DNA from: Moraxellaceae bacterium
GTDB taxonomy: Bacteria; Pseudomonadota; Gammaproteobacteria; Pseudomonadales; Moraxellaceae
Length of the DNA: 64,000 bases
Direction: 5' to 3'
Assembly: GCA_029237815.1 (NCBI GenBank)
Contig: JAQZBP010000009.1
Location: 1-64,000 of the forward strand
The position numbers and the translations under genes are program-made. The notes under the pieces are model-generated. The model was not told the origin of the DNA. It worked only from the letters and a program-made list of their open reading frames with translations, and made no database searches. Shown here one piece after another: positions 35,605 through 42,849 of the stretch; within the stretch, counting starts at the first letter, position 1; each line of letters starts with the position of its first letter.

Positions 35605-36816
35605 CTACAGCCACTTCTGTTTTCTGCCCGACACCGTTTCGGCCATCTGCTGGCGCAGCCAGGGCACCAGATGCGAAATGGGCAGGGCCAGGTCGCGGAC
35701 AAAGCCCGCGCCGGTGATTCGCGATTGAAACAGCGGCGTCAGCAGGCGGCTCATGCCCTGATAGAAGCGGATGGAACCGCTGCGTTCGGACGCGAACCGC
35801 GCCCAGGCGCCCTCCCAGTCATCGCTCGCCGCGACGGCCCGGGCGATGGCGGAGGCGTCCAGGAGCGCCATGTTGGCGCCCTGCCCCAGTTGCGGGCTCA
35901 TGGCATGGGCGGCGTCGCCGATCACGCCGATGCGCCCCGCGCCCCAGCGCGACAGGATGACGTCCCGGTAGGTCGCCGGCAGCAGCTCGGTGGCACTTTG
36001 AATGCTGCCCATCAGCGGCGACAGCTCCGGCCATAGCGCTGCGACCTGATTCTTCCACGTCGCCAGATCGAAATGCCCGGACTGCCACGGCGGCATGTCC
36101 GCCACCGGCAGACTCCAGAACAAACTCAGCAGTTGCGTGCCGGCATCGCCGGGCACACGGCCGGTGGGCAGCGCGCCCAGCATTACCGCGGAGCCATCGT
36201 AGCGCTGCTGCAGGTGCGGCCGATCCAGGGAAGCGAGCGACGCCGTCAGCGGGCGCACCAGCCACATGGCACCCCAGGGGTACTGACGGTCGTAACGCAC
36301 CAGCGCCTGCGGGCGCAGCTTGCTGGCGCTGCCGTTGGCCACCAGCACGGCATCGAAGGCTTCGCGATGCGCCTGCCCCTCGCGCTGGAAGCTGACCACA
36401 GCCTCGCTGGCAGTCTGCTCGATGGCATTCACCTCGCAGGCGAACCAGCGCCGGTGCGACACGCCCGCCAGCGCCGTATCAAGCACGTGGCACAGCGCCG
36501 CCCGATGCACGCCGAGCCCGAAGATGTCGCGCCCGTCTTTCAGGTGCGCGTATTCCACCTGCATGATGACGCGGCCGGATCGGGTCTGGCCGTGCAGCGC
36601 ATCAACGCGATGACCGTATTGCAGCATGTGATCCAGGCAGCCGAACTCCGCCAGCGCGCCGATGCCGGAGGGCTGCAGCAGGATGCCGGCGCCCACGGCC
36701 GTCAGCGCTTCGGCACGCTCGATGACGGTGACGTCGTGGCCTTGCCGGCCCAGCAACATCGCGGCCGCCAGTCCTGCCGTGCCGGCGCCGATGACGGCGA
36801 TGCGTTGCTTCTTCAT
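35605..36816 (-). CDS. FAD-dependent monooxygenase (UbiH/HpxO-like)
   Basis: 403 residues. N-terminal Rossmann FAD site IAVIGAGTAGLAAAMLLG, mid-domain motifs DAVLVANGSASKLRP, and the flavin motif GVIGDAAHAMSPQLGQGANM. This is the aromatic-ring or related hydroxylase family (PF01494); it needs NAD(P)H and O2. The substrate is unknown. It lies 17 bp downstream of the TPR gene (36834) on the same strand, which may be chance. Confidence 0.85.
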   Translation of the reverse strand: MKKQRIAVIGAGTAGLAAAMLLGRQGHDVTVIERAEALTAVGAGILLQPSGIGALAEFGCLDHMLQYGHRVDALHGQTRSGRVIMQVEYAHLKDGRDIFGLGVHRAALCHVLDTALAGVSHRRWFACEVNAIEQTASEAVVSFQREGQAHREAFDAVLVANGSASKLRPQALVRYDRQYPWGAMWLVRPLTASLASLDRPHLQQRYDGSAVMLGALPTGRVPGDAGTQLLSLFWSLPVADMPPWQSGHFDLATWKNQVAALWPELSPLMGSIQSATELLPATYRDVILSRWGAGRIGVIGDAAHAMSPQLGQGANMALLDASAIARAVAASDDWEGAWARFASERSGSIRFYQGMSRLLTPLFQSRITGAGFVRDLALPISHLVPWLRQQMAETVSGRKQKWL

Positions 36817-36833
36817 TCGGCGCTCATCCGGAT

Positions 36834-37724
36834 TCAGGCGTCCAAAATCGCACGCCGTTTGCGGTAAGCAGCGCGCCCCGCAAACAGGGCCACTGCCGCG
36901 AGGAATAACGCCACCGCCGTCCACATCCAACCGGCCATGGGGTGAGATGGCCCCTGCTGGTCGCTCTCGTACTGGTCGGCGCGCAACTTGATTAGCGGCG
37001 CATGCTCGGCGCCAAAGTACAGGGCGGCCCGGTAGTAGTCGGGCGGCAGCTCCTCACCCAGTACATAGGCAATATTGCCCCAGGCGAAATAGAGGTCGCC
37101 GACCACTGCATTGGGGGCCTCTACGAATTTGAGTCGCTCATGTAATTGGTAGGAGATCGCCTTGCGCGCCTCCACCAGTGAGCGGGCCTGCCCGAGATGA
37201 TCCTGGAGAAGCACGGCCGGTATTTGCGGGCGTGGGCCGGTGCCGAAATCCATGCCGAGCACGGTATGGCGTTTCAGCCAGGCGGGGTCGCTCTCCAGGG
37301 CCAGCCTGGCTTCGAGAATTTTGACGTGCAGCCACTCGGTGCCCTGGTGATCGGCGGGGTCGCGCCGGATGCCCTCCTTGATCCACTGCAACGCCTCCTT
37401 GTTGCGGCCTGCCAGTTCGAGCGCAGTACCCAGATTGGAGGCCGTTCTGGACAGGCCGGGATGCTGCTTCTCCAGCGTGCTCAGGACGTCAACGGCCCGG
37501 GTGTAATTTCCGGCCAGCACCTGCGCAACACCCAGGTCATTGGCGCCCTCAGGCGTCGGCGCGGCCTTGTACTCGGCCTCCAGACGCACGACCGATTGGG
37601 CGATCTCGTCCGAACTTCCCCTGGACATGAGACCGGCGATCTCTTCCTCATAGCCATTAAGACAAGCCATCGCGCCAGAGGCGACAAGAGGCAGAGCAGC
37701 CAAGAGGAGGCGGACTTTCTTCAC
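36834..37724 (-). CDS. TPR-containing exported membrane-anchored protein
   Basis: 296 residues from a GTG (37724; AGGGG eight bases before). Signal peptide-like MKKVRLLLAALPLVASGAMA, then TPR-like helices (APTPEGANDLGVAQVLAGNY, HPGLSRTASNLGTALELAGR) and a C-terminal membrane helix WMWTAVALFLAAVALFAG. It probably works in the periplasm or at the membrane as a scaffold. It starts 11 bp after the stop of the next gene. Confidence 0.65.
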   Translation of the reverse strand: MKKVRLLLAALPLVASGAMACLNGYEEEIAGLMSRGSSDEIAQSVVRLEAEYKAAPTPEGANDLGVAQVLAGNYTRAVDVLSTLEKQHPGLSRTASNLGTALELAGRNKEALQWIKEGIRRDPADHQGTEWLHVKILEARLALESDPAWLKRHTVLGMDFGTGPRPQIPAVLLQDHLGQARSLVEARKAISYQLHERLKFVEAPNAVVGDLYFAWGNIAYVLGEELPPDYYRAALYFGAEHAPLIKLRADQYESDQQGPSHPMAGWMWTAVALFLAAVALFAGRAAYRKRRAILDA

Positions 37725-37734
37725 GGTAAAACCC

Positions 37735-38199
37735 CTAATGTGGAATCCGGGCAGCATTAGTTTTTGCCTCGAAAACAAAATGGTGACTCTCGAAAAACCG
37801 GAACTGACTGTCGTCCACTTCCGAAAGCAGCACGTGGACCGTGTCTTCCAGTTCCACATTCGCGCCGCCGTGGGCCCACGCATCAATACAATCAACCGAG
37901 GCGCCGCTGCCCACCAACCTTCGCACGACAGAGCAGAATTTCACCGTGGCCTCGATATCTTCCGGCTCTTCCTCGTACCACTCCACGGGCTCGCCAAAGC
38001 CAAGATCAATGGCGCTGGTATGAAGATGGCGAAAGCCGCAGCTGCAGCCATGGGCGGAACCGACAAACCACCGGTGTTGATGCAGAAGAAGGGACTCTTC
38101 GGGAAGACCCGGCATTTCACGGGTGAACGAGACCAGACTGTCGTTATTGAGGGACAGATCTTCTGGGGAATCCGTGCTGAGTAGAACCATGTAGCACAT
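37735..38199 (-). CDS. Small protein with GCSCGFRHLH motif
   Basis: 154 residues without a signal peptide. It contains a conserved-looking metal-site-like motif HGCSCGFRHLH after RWFVGSA, then acidic DLGFGEPVEWYEEEPEDI. I have seen similar small proteins only as hypothetical; function is unknown. It lies just beyond the last attC-like site (38202-38267), so it is either a last cassette whose attC is lost or the first host gene. It is 11 bp from the TPR gene. Confidence 0.55.
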   Translation of the reverse strand: MCYMVLLSTDSPEDLSLNNDSLVSFTREMPGLPEESLLLHQHRWFVGSAHGCSCGFRHLHTSAIDLGFGEPVEWYEEEPEDIEATVKFCSVVRRLVGSGASVDCIDAWAHGGANVELEDTVHVLLSEVDDSQFRFFESHHFVFEAKTNAARIPH

Positions 38200-38201
38200 A
38201 G

Positions 38202-38267
38202 GAACCTGACGCTGGAATTAAGGGGCGCCGTTTACGGCATCCATTTGGACAAATAGTTAGCACGTGC
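38202..38267 (-). repeat. attC-like site 1 (after 38274 gene)
   Basis: In gene direction: GTGCTAAC, then GTCCAAATGG, the loop GCCGTAAACGGC, then CCCTTAATTCCAGCG and GTCAGGTT. The order of core boxes is right but the 3' core is degenerate. Confidence 0.5.
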
Positions 38268-38273
38268 CCGCAA

Positions 38274-38522
38274 TTACTCCGTACTCCCTGACTCGCTTTC
38301 TTCTTCACTGCCTTCACTTGCACACAGCTCTTGATCTTGGGCGAGACTAAGGCCGAGTGCATACGATAACCCCCATGAACTCGCCCCAACGAACAAGCAA
38401 ATGGCCGGGGCACCCAACGATAGAGACCCGGTATCAAGCAGCTGTCTCAGCATGCCGTAGAGCCCGACGCCAACAAGGACAATGCCGAGGAGCTGACCCA
38501 TAACCTGGACTGACTTATTCAT
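38274..38522 (-). CDS. Small membrane protein, cassette gene
   Basis: 82 residues with two membrane helices (VMGQLLGIVLVGVGLYGML and LGAPAICLFVGASSWGL) and an acidic C-terminal tail (SEGSEEESESGS). No signal of function. It sits between two attC-like sites, so it is a single-gene cassette. Such two-helix cassette proteins are often unassigned. Confidence 0.55.
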   Translation of the reverse strand: MNKSVQVMGQLLGIVLVGVGLYGMLRQLLDTGSLSLGAPAICLFVGASSWGLSYALGLSLAQDQELCASEGSEEESESGSTE

Positions 38523-38585
38523 GTATCAGCTCTACCGCTTGAGTTAAGGCCGTGAACTTGCACCACTTTCGTGGATGCTATTTCA
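38523..38585 (-). repeat. attC-like site 2 (after 38583 gene)
   Basis: The right half CGGCCTTAACTCAAGCGG matches the classic CGGCTTAACTCAAGCG arm of attC sites with one insertion; it is followed by GTAGAGC in place of GTTAGGC. A hairpin GCATCCAC-GAAA-GTGGTGC lies on the other side. The stop codon of the 38583 gene lies at its edge. Confidence 0.5.
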
Positions 38586-39008
38586 GGCCCTGAGGTGCCA
38601 GACAAAGAGATCTTCCGGGCTGCCCGCCCAGCCAACTATTGCATGACCGAGTTCGTTGATTCCAGCAGGCTCCGAGGGGATTGAAAACTCAGCCAGACTG
38701 CCACACGCTGGGCCGCCAAATGACTGCATTCGCACACGAATTGCTGAATGCCCAACGCCATCAATTACAGCGGCCTCTAGTAAAAGATGGGCCGCCCACT
38801 CCCCAGAACTGCTGCCGTACTCAAAGGAGACTTTGTCACTAGTGCTGGCAGGGAAAGAAGTAAGCCGCTCTCCAAACGCAATGAGCGCCTGCGGCGTGGT
38901 GAAAACCTCAATCTGGCCGGAGAAGGAAAAGCTTGAGGCGGAGACCATGAGGTTAAGAGTGCCCACTTCATAATATGGGAGCGCCTCAATTTGAATCCCG
39001 TTCATCAT
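38583..39008 (-). CDS. Hypothetical cassette protein
   Basis: 141 residues from the ATG at 39008 (GGAAG about six bases before; a TTG five codons upstream is possible). No signal peptide. Mainly beta in appearance: TLNLMVSASSFSFSGQIEVF, then IRVRMQSFGGP. It resembles small single-domain proteins from integron cassettes or immunity proteins, but I cannot assign a family. Confidence 0.5.
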   Translation of the reverse strand: MMNGIQIEALPYYEVGTLNLMVSASSFSFSGQIEVFTTPQALIAFGERLTSFPASTSDKVSFEYGSSSGEWAAHLLLEAAVIDGVGHSAIRVRMQSFGGPACGSLAEFSIPSEPAGINELGHAIVGWAGSPEDLFVWHLRA

Positions 39009-39024
39009 TGCCACTTCCAAAAGA

Positions 39025-39087
39025 GCCTAACGAGGAGTTCAGGGGCGCGTCACCCGGCGATGGCTACCGCAGCCCGCATTTAACGCC
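39025..39087 (-). repeat. attC-like site 3 (after 39119 gene)
   Basis: In gene direction: GCGTTAAATGCGGGCTGCGG, then a loop region, then GCGCCCCTGAACTCCTCG and a perfect GTTAGGC core. It directly precedes the ribosome site of the 38583 gene, as expected in cassettes. Confidence 0.65.
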
Positions 39088-39118
39088 CCTTCTGGAACAA
39101 AGGGCCGGGGCTGTCTCG

Positions 39119-39466
39119 CTATGGCCGCGCGTTGATCCGCAAAACCCGGCCAGCGTACCGCCGAATGTATTCCTTCTCAGCCCCCAGCAGTTCAGTTGCC
39201 ACCGCCCGGGTTCTTTCCGGGGACAGGTGGTGGCAGAGCCTTAGCTGATCCATGAACTGCTCATCTATGTCGCCCTCCCGGAGCTTCTTGAGGATGCCCT
39301 CAACCACAACATCGGCCTGTTCCGGGGAAAGGGGGACGTGCTTCAGGCGGCGTGCGATAAGCGCCCTGTGTCGATTGTGTCCAAAAGCCCGGGAGCTATC
39401 GACCAGGAACCGGATTGCCGTATCGATGCCGCTCGGAAGCTTTAGCTGGTAATCGAGATCATCCAT
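39119..39466 (-). CDS. Hypothetical cassette protein
   Basis: 115 residues, helical, with no signal peptide. Residue text includes YQLKLPSGIDTAIRFLVDSS and PEQADVVVEGILKKLREGD. The ATG at 39466 is used; an upstream extension would run into attC sequence. Function is not recognisable. Confidence 0.5.
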   Translation of the reverse strand: MDDLDYQLKLPSGIDTAIRFLVDSSRAFGHNRHRALIARRLKHVPLSPEQADVVVEGILKKLREGDIDEQFMDQLRLCHHLSPERTRAVATELLGAEKEYIRRYAGRVLRINARP

Positions 39467-39479
39467 GAGGCTTCGCACC

Positions 39480-39545
39480 CAACATTTGAGCCAAGCTCGC
39501 CGCGGGCCGTCAGGGCCGTCGCGTCTGCGGCGAATCGTTCTGCTG
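39480..39545 (-). repeat. attC-like site 4 (after DUF4166 fragment)
   Basis: In gene direction: AGAACGAT, stem TCGCCGC ... GCGGCGA (perfect 7 bp), GAGCTTGGCTCAAAT and GTTGGGTGC. The core boxes are degenerate, but the stem and order are right. It overlaps the 3' end of the DUF4166 frame. Confidence 0.4.
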
Positions 39546-39827
39546 ACCTGCGCTATCTTCACGATCCGGTTTTACCTGGCCTCGATAGCGAACAATAAGG
39601 CCGCCTCCAAGCGGAGCAATGAGAGACACATCGAAATGAAACACACCGTCCTCAGAGTACCCTCGGCTATCGCTTACGGGCAGCAAGAAGCGCGGCAGAG
39701 GAATTCCCAAAAACCACCCTCTACACACCGGCAGACGCATACAGCCATCTTGAACGGGCAATTCCTGCTCAAAGCTGAATAGCCAGAAGCGCTCACGGAA
39801 GCGGTATGGGACTGCGGTTGGCGTCAA
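39510..39827 (-). pseudogene. Truncated DUF4166 domain
   Basis: 105 codons from a TTG without a convincing ribosome site. The text RFWLFSFEQELPVQDG, RGWFLGIPLPRFLLP, FHFDVSLIAPLGGGLIVRY and RGQVKPD matches the C-terminal half of DUF4166, a domain usually about 170-190 residues and often fused to saccharopine-dehydrogenase-like proteins. The N-terminal half is missing, so this is likely a remnant carried in the cassette array. It starts 14 bp after the stop of the 39841 gene. Confidence 0.55.
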
Positions 39828-39840
39828 ATTGGGCGCCGAA

Positions 39841-40131
39841 TCAGGACTCGTTTGATTCCGGCTGGGTTCCCAGCACCTTTTCCGAGATCGAGTTCAGCCT
39901 AGCGATGTTCTTGTACTGCTTGACGATGCGCAGCACGCCATACGCCACCATGGCGGTGATACTGGCGAGCAGATACAGAACCTCGCCGCTGTCGTACCAC
40001 ATGCCGATAAAGACCAGCGGCGGAATGACCTCGGCCGCCAGGCGAACGCCCAGGCTCGGCACAGACGCCGACAGGACCTGATACTGCGCCAGTAGCTGCT
40101 TTTCATCTTCCGTGAAGCCAGAGTTGCTCAT
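39841..40131 (-). CDS. Small membrane protein, cassette gene
   Basis: 96 residues with two membrane segments (AAEVIPPLVFIGMWYD and VLYLLASITAMVAYGVLRIV) between a helical N-terminus (EDEKQLLAQYQVLSAS) and a charged tail. AGGA precedes the ATG at 40131 by nine bases. No family recognised. Probably shares a cassette with the DUF4166 fragment. Confidence 0.5.
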   Translation of the reverse strand: MSNSGFTEDEKQLLAQYQVLSASVPSLGVRLAAEVIPPLVFIGMWYDSGEVLYLLASITAMVAYGVLRIVKQYKNIARLNSISEKVLGTQPESNES

Positions 40132-40317
40132 CTTGAGAGTCCTATCGTGAAGCTTATGGCGCGCGATGCAGAAGCCAACTTTGGAAGCCGCCATGAAGCA
40201 CTTCGCTGAGAACAACGGCCTAGACAACGCCCCAGTCATGGCGACGGCCTTTGAATGGAGCGCTGAGAGTGCTACAGCCGCTTCTCCCTTTATGTATCGG
40301 AAAGCATTACCCCGTAG

Positions 40318-40372
40318 CCTAAGCAGCTAGCCCAGGTGCGGCAGCGCTGCTGCCAAGCAATACTCGATCAGT
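40318..40372 (-). repeat. Degenerate attC-like site 5 (after 40368 gene)
   Basis: In gene direction: ACTGATC next to the stop, then TTGCTTGG, the hairpin GGCAGCAGCGCTGCC, and CTTAGGC in place of GTTAGGC. The core at the 3' end is one base off the consensus. Confidence 0.4.
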
Positions 40373-41285
40373 CTTTGAAAGCGGGCGCCTTCTTCACTTT
40401 GAAGAAGAATGCGTTGCGCGGCACACCAGTGACGGTTGTATAAGGGCCTATGCGAACCAGCTGCAGATAAAGGTCCTCCAGACTGGCTCCTTCGCTCAGC
40501 GGCGCTTCCGCACCAAAGTCGATCACGACGGGGGTCTCGTCGTCGGACGAGCTGGCCAAGACCTTGTTGCCAAAGCTCTGCGTCACCACATAGTCGTCCT
40601 GGCCATTCGCATGCACCAAGTAGCCAACATAGTGCAGCGGCAGGCGGGCCTCAGCCGTCAGTGTACGCAGACCCTCCAGGTAGCCCTTAAGCCCCTGCCG
40701 TCTGGCAAAGTCATCCAGCCGCATTTGCTCAATCTGGGCTTCTGAGAACTTGCAGTAGGGGAGGTCAGCGTCGACCGCATATCTAGGCGTCCAGTTGGCC
40801 GGTGCGTCATTGGCATGAGCTTTAATGGCCGCGGCAGCTTTCTCGAATACGGCATCTCCCTGTTCAGCAATCAGCATCTGACCAACCACAACTGCCCCGG
40901 TCATAAACTTTTCAGGGTGCAGGCAATGGGTATGGCTTTGCGCCCCTCGGGCCTGCAGGTGCTTCACCGTTTGGTAATGGAGATTCTTCCAAAGCTTCTT
41001 GAGCGTCGTGGGACCCAAGCGTTTGACTTGGTCTACGACATGGGGCGGACTGATCGACTCCTTTCCTTCCAATGCGCTCTCGACTAGGTCTATCTGCATG
41101 GTCAACTGGGCCTCTTCCTCGAGCTCCCTATTACGGGTGAGATGGGCAGCCTGAAGCCGCGCGTCACAGCTTTTCCCCTTGATGAGGCATGGCTTTCCCG
41201 GGCCATTATCGAGACCCTCCAGTGCCAAAGTTGAGGCCGGAAGCGCCGCAATTACAAGAGCAATAAGAAGGCCAGGTGTCCGCAT
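40368..41285 (-). CDS. Exported hypothetical cassette protein
   Basis: 305 residues with a signal peptide (MRTPGLLIALVIAALPASTLA). Mature part has a likely disulfide pair early (KPCLIKGKSCDARL), helical middle (LKKLWKNLHYQTVKHLQARG) and a beta C-terminus with VVIDFGAEAPLSEG and YTTVTGVPRNAFFF. No catalytic motif recognised. The longest non-nuclease cassette gene. Confidence 0.55.
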   Translation of the reverse strand: MRTPGLLIALVIAALPASTLALEGLDNGPGKPCLIKGKSCDARLQAAHLTRNRELEEEAQLTMQIDLVESALEGKESISPPHVVDQVKRLGPTTLKKLWKNLHYQTVKHLQARGAQSHTHCLHPEKFMTGAVVVGQMLIAEQGDAVFEKAAAAIKAHANDAPANWTPRYAVDADLPYCKFSEAQIEQMRLDDFARRQGLKGYLEGLRTLTAEARLPLHYVGYLVHANGQDDYVVTQSFGNKVLASSSDDETPVVIDFGAEAPLSEGASLEDLYLQLVRIGPYTTVTGVPRNAFFFKVKKAPAFKD

Positions 41286-41333
41286 GATGGGGGTCCAAAG
41301 TTAGAGAGTCCTGCTGTCAATCGATAGCTATTA

Positions 41334-41383
41334 GCCTAACGCAGAGTTCTCCGCGTGATCTTGCACTGAACGGCTGGTTAGCG
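41334..41383 (-). repeat. attC site 6 (after 41378 gene)
   Basis: The clearest site: in gene direction GCTAACC (core), CGTTCA, a short loop, GAACTCTGC and GCGTTAGGC (core). GTTC/GAAC arms pair. The TAA stop of the 41378 gene is inside the first core box, a common cassette arrangement. Confidence 0.8.
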
Positions 41384-41689
41384 GCACTCCTCGATGGACC
41401 TGCCGCCGTAAATACTTGCCCACTCAGGGGCGGTTAAGAGCTCGGCCTTCTTGAGGGCACAGAGATAAAGCCCTTTGCCCGGCTTTGCAGCGACCCGAAC
41501 ATTAACTTTGAAAACCGTCCCCATAGGACTGCTCTCCCTAACAGGCTTTGAGCACTCAACATATAGACCGGCGGGAACGACCTGACCTGGAAGAGACATA
41601 ACTCTTCTTCTGTTCCCGTCATGGTCTCTGACCAACTTTGCCAAGACTCCATAAAAGACCTGGCCAACTTCTACTAGTGGTTGGCTCAT
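41378..41689 (-). CDS. Hypothetical cassette protein
   Basis: 103 residues, no signal peptide, beta-rich and SH3-like in feel (VGQVFYGVLAKLV, VMSLPGQVVPAGLYVECSKP, VFKVNVRVAAKPGKGLYLC). Perfect AAGGAG seven bases before the ATG. Function unknown. The stop codon lies in the attC core. Confidence 0.55.
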   Translation of the reverse strand: MSQPLVEVGQVFYGVLAKLVRDHDGNRRRVMSLPGQVVPAGLYVECSKPVRESSPMGTVFKVNVRVAAKPGKGLYLCALKKAELLTAPEWASIYGGRSIEECR

Positions 41690-41711
41690 CTCAGACTCCT
41701 TGCCAGAACGC

Positions 41712-41775
41712 CACTAACCTTGGAGTTGAGTGGCGCCCGCCGTGGTGAGTGCCCAGTCGAACAAGTGTTCAGCCC
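41712..41775 (-). repeat. attC site 7 (after 41775 gene)
   Basis: In gene direction: GAACACTTGTTCGACTGGGC, a loop with CACGGCGG, GCGCCACTCAACTCCAAG and GTTAGTG (core). The arm GGCGCCACTCAACTCCAA resembles the common attC arm of Xanthomonas- and Pseudomonas-type integrons. Confidence 0.65.
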
Positions 41776-42200
41776 TAGATATTGAGAAGCGGCACTGCCT
41801 TCTTGCAGTCGCCACGAAAGGCTTGCTTAAAGTTCTTGTTATCATCGAAGTAGACAACGGAAAGCGCTCCAGAGTAGATATCAAGCGATATCTGGGCCTT
41901 CAACTCAGGACCACCCTCGACTGCTGATTTCAGTGTGATAGGCATGTGAGCTTGTGTAGCAGAAAGCATTTTTGGCTTCCCCGGGCCTGAGCCAAACCCG
42001 ACCCCGTTGATTTCTAGATGCGTGCTGGTTTGGCCCAATTCCAAATAGGCACTTGTTTGGTTTAGTGCATTCTGGCCGAACAATATCCTTGTTTCCCCGG
42101 TGCAGTAGAGCGACTGAGGGGTCTTGCTCTCCGCGTCGGCCAACGAAGAAGCAAGCGCCGTCACTACAGATAATGCTGTAATTGATGCTCCATTTTTCAT
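41775..42200 (-). CDS. Exported hypothetical cassette protein
   Basis: 141 residues with a signal peptide (ending SSLADA) and AAGGAG seven bases before the ATG. The mature part is beta-rich (SLYCTGETRILFGQNALN, THLEINGVGFGSGPG, LSVVYFDDNKNFKQAF) with two or three cysteines. Function not recognisable. Confidence 0.55.
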   Translation of the reverse strand: MKNGASITALSVVTALASSLADAESKTPQSLYCTGETRILFGQNALNQTSAYLELGQTSTHLEINGVGFGSGPGKPKMLSATQAHMPITLKSAVEGGPELKAQISLDIYSGALSVVYFDDNKNFKQAFRGDCKKAVPLLNI

Positions 42201-42218
42201 GGCCGTTCTCCTTTTTTC

Positions 42219-42272
42219 ATACGCTGGAGTTAATCGGCGCCGGTAGGCACCCGCTTGAACGAGCTGTCAGTG
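42219..42272 (-). repeat. attC site 8 (after 42267 gene)
   Basis: In gene direction: CTGACAG (degenerate core that contains the gene's TGA stop), CTCGTTCAAGCGGGTGCC, a short loop, then GGCGCCGATTAACTCCAGCG and the degenerate core TATG. GTTCAAGCGG and TTAACTCCAGCG are typical L-box arms. Confidence 0.7.
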
Positions 42273-42776
42273 ATCGGAAGCAATTGGAGGCTGCCAGCAA
42301 GAGTTCCTGATTTCATACGTGAGGGACACTTGGTTATTGGCGGGAAACTCGATGTATTCGGTGACTAGATACTCTCGGTTCTCCTTCCAGACGAACACCA
42401 CCGAGTTTGCCTCTACCCTTGAGGTTGCTGGTGATGGCCTTGCCCACGCTGTAGTTGGTGGCCCGCGACGTTGGGTTTCTTCGCTAACCAGTCTGACGAA
42501 TGTGGAGAAGGTTGGGTTTATGTGCTTTTGAAGCCGACTCAGCCTGCCCGAACAGAACGATAACGAGTAGGTTCTTGGGTTCAGCCGCGAGGGGTGATCG
42601 GACAACATTATCGAGTTGCCCTCCCTTACTGTTGAGTCGAAGCTAAGACGTGCAGCGACTGCCTCAGCATCAGACACGGACATGCCGCTCCTAAATCCAT
42701 CTATTTCAAACCCGAAACAGGCTCCCACTAGAGTGAGAGATAGTAGTGCCGCGGCAATTTTTCTTCTTAAGCTCAT
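42267..42776 (-). CDS. Exported lipoprotein-like cassette protein
   Basis: 169 residues with a short signal peptide ending LVGACFG, a plausible lipobox. Mature text: FEIDGFRSGMSVSDAEAVAA is a fold start seen in exported hypothetical proteins, later VVFVWKENREYLVTEYIEF and YEIRNSCW. GAGAAG precedes the ATG. Its stop lies in the attC core. Function unknown. Confidence 0.55.
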   Translation of the reverse strand: MSLRRKIAAALLSLTLVGACFGFEIDGFRSGMSVSDAEAVAARLSFDSTVREGNSIMLSDHPSRLNPRTYSLSFCSGRLSRLQKHINPTFSTFVRLVSEETQRRGPPTTAWARPSPATSRVEANSVVFVWKENREYLVTEYIEFPANNQVSLTYEIRNSCWQPPIASDH

Positions 42777-42784
42777 GATCTTCT

Positions 42785-42840
42785 CACTAACTTTTTAGCT
42801 CAGGCCGTGGCCTGTAAGGGCCGGCGCGCCTACATAGATT
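42785..42840 (-). repeat. attC-like site 9 (after 42850 gene)
   Basis: In gene direction: a GC stem GGCGCGCCGGCCCTTACAGG, GGCCTGAGCTAAAAA and the core GTTAGTG. A GGCC-rich imperfect stem lies between core boxes. Confidence 0.55.
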
Positions 42841-42849
42841 TTTTAGATT

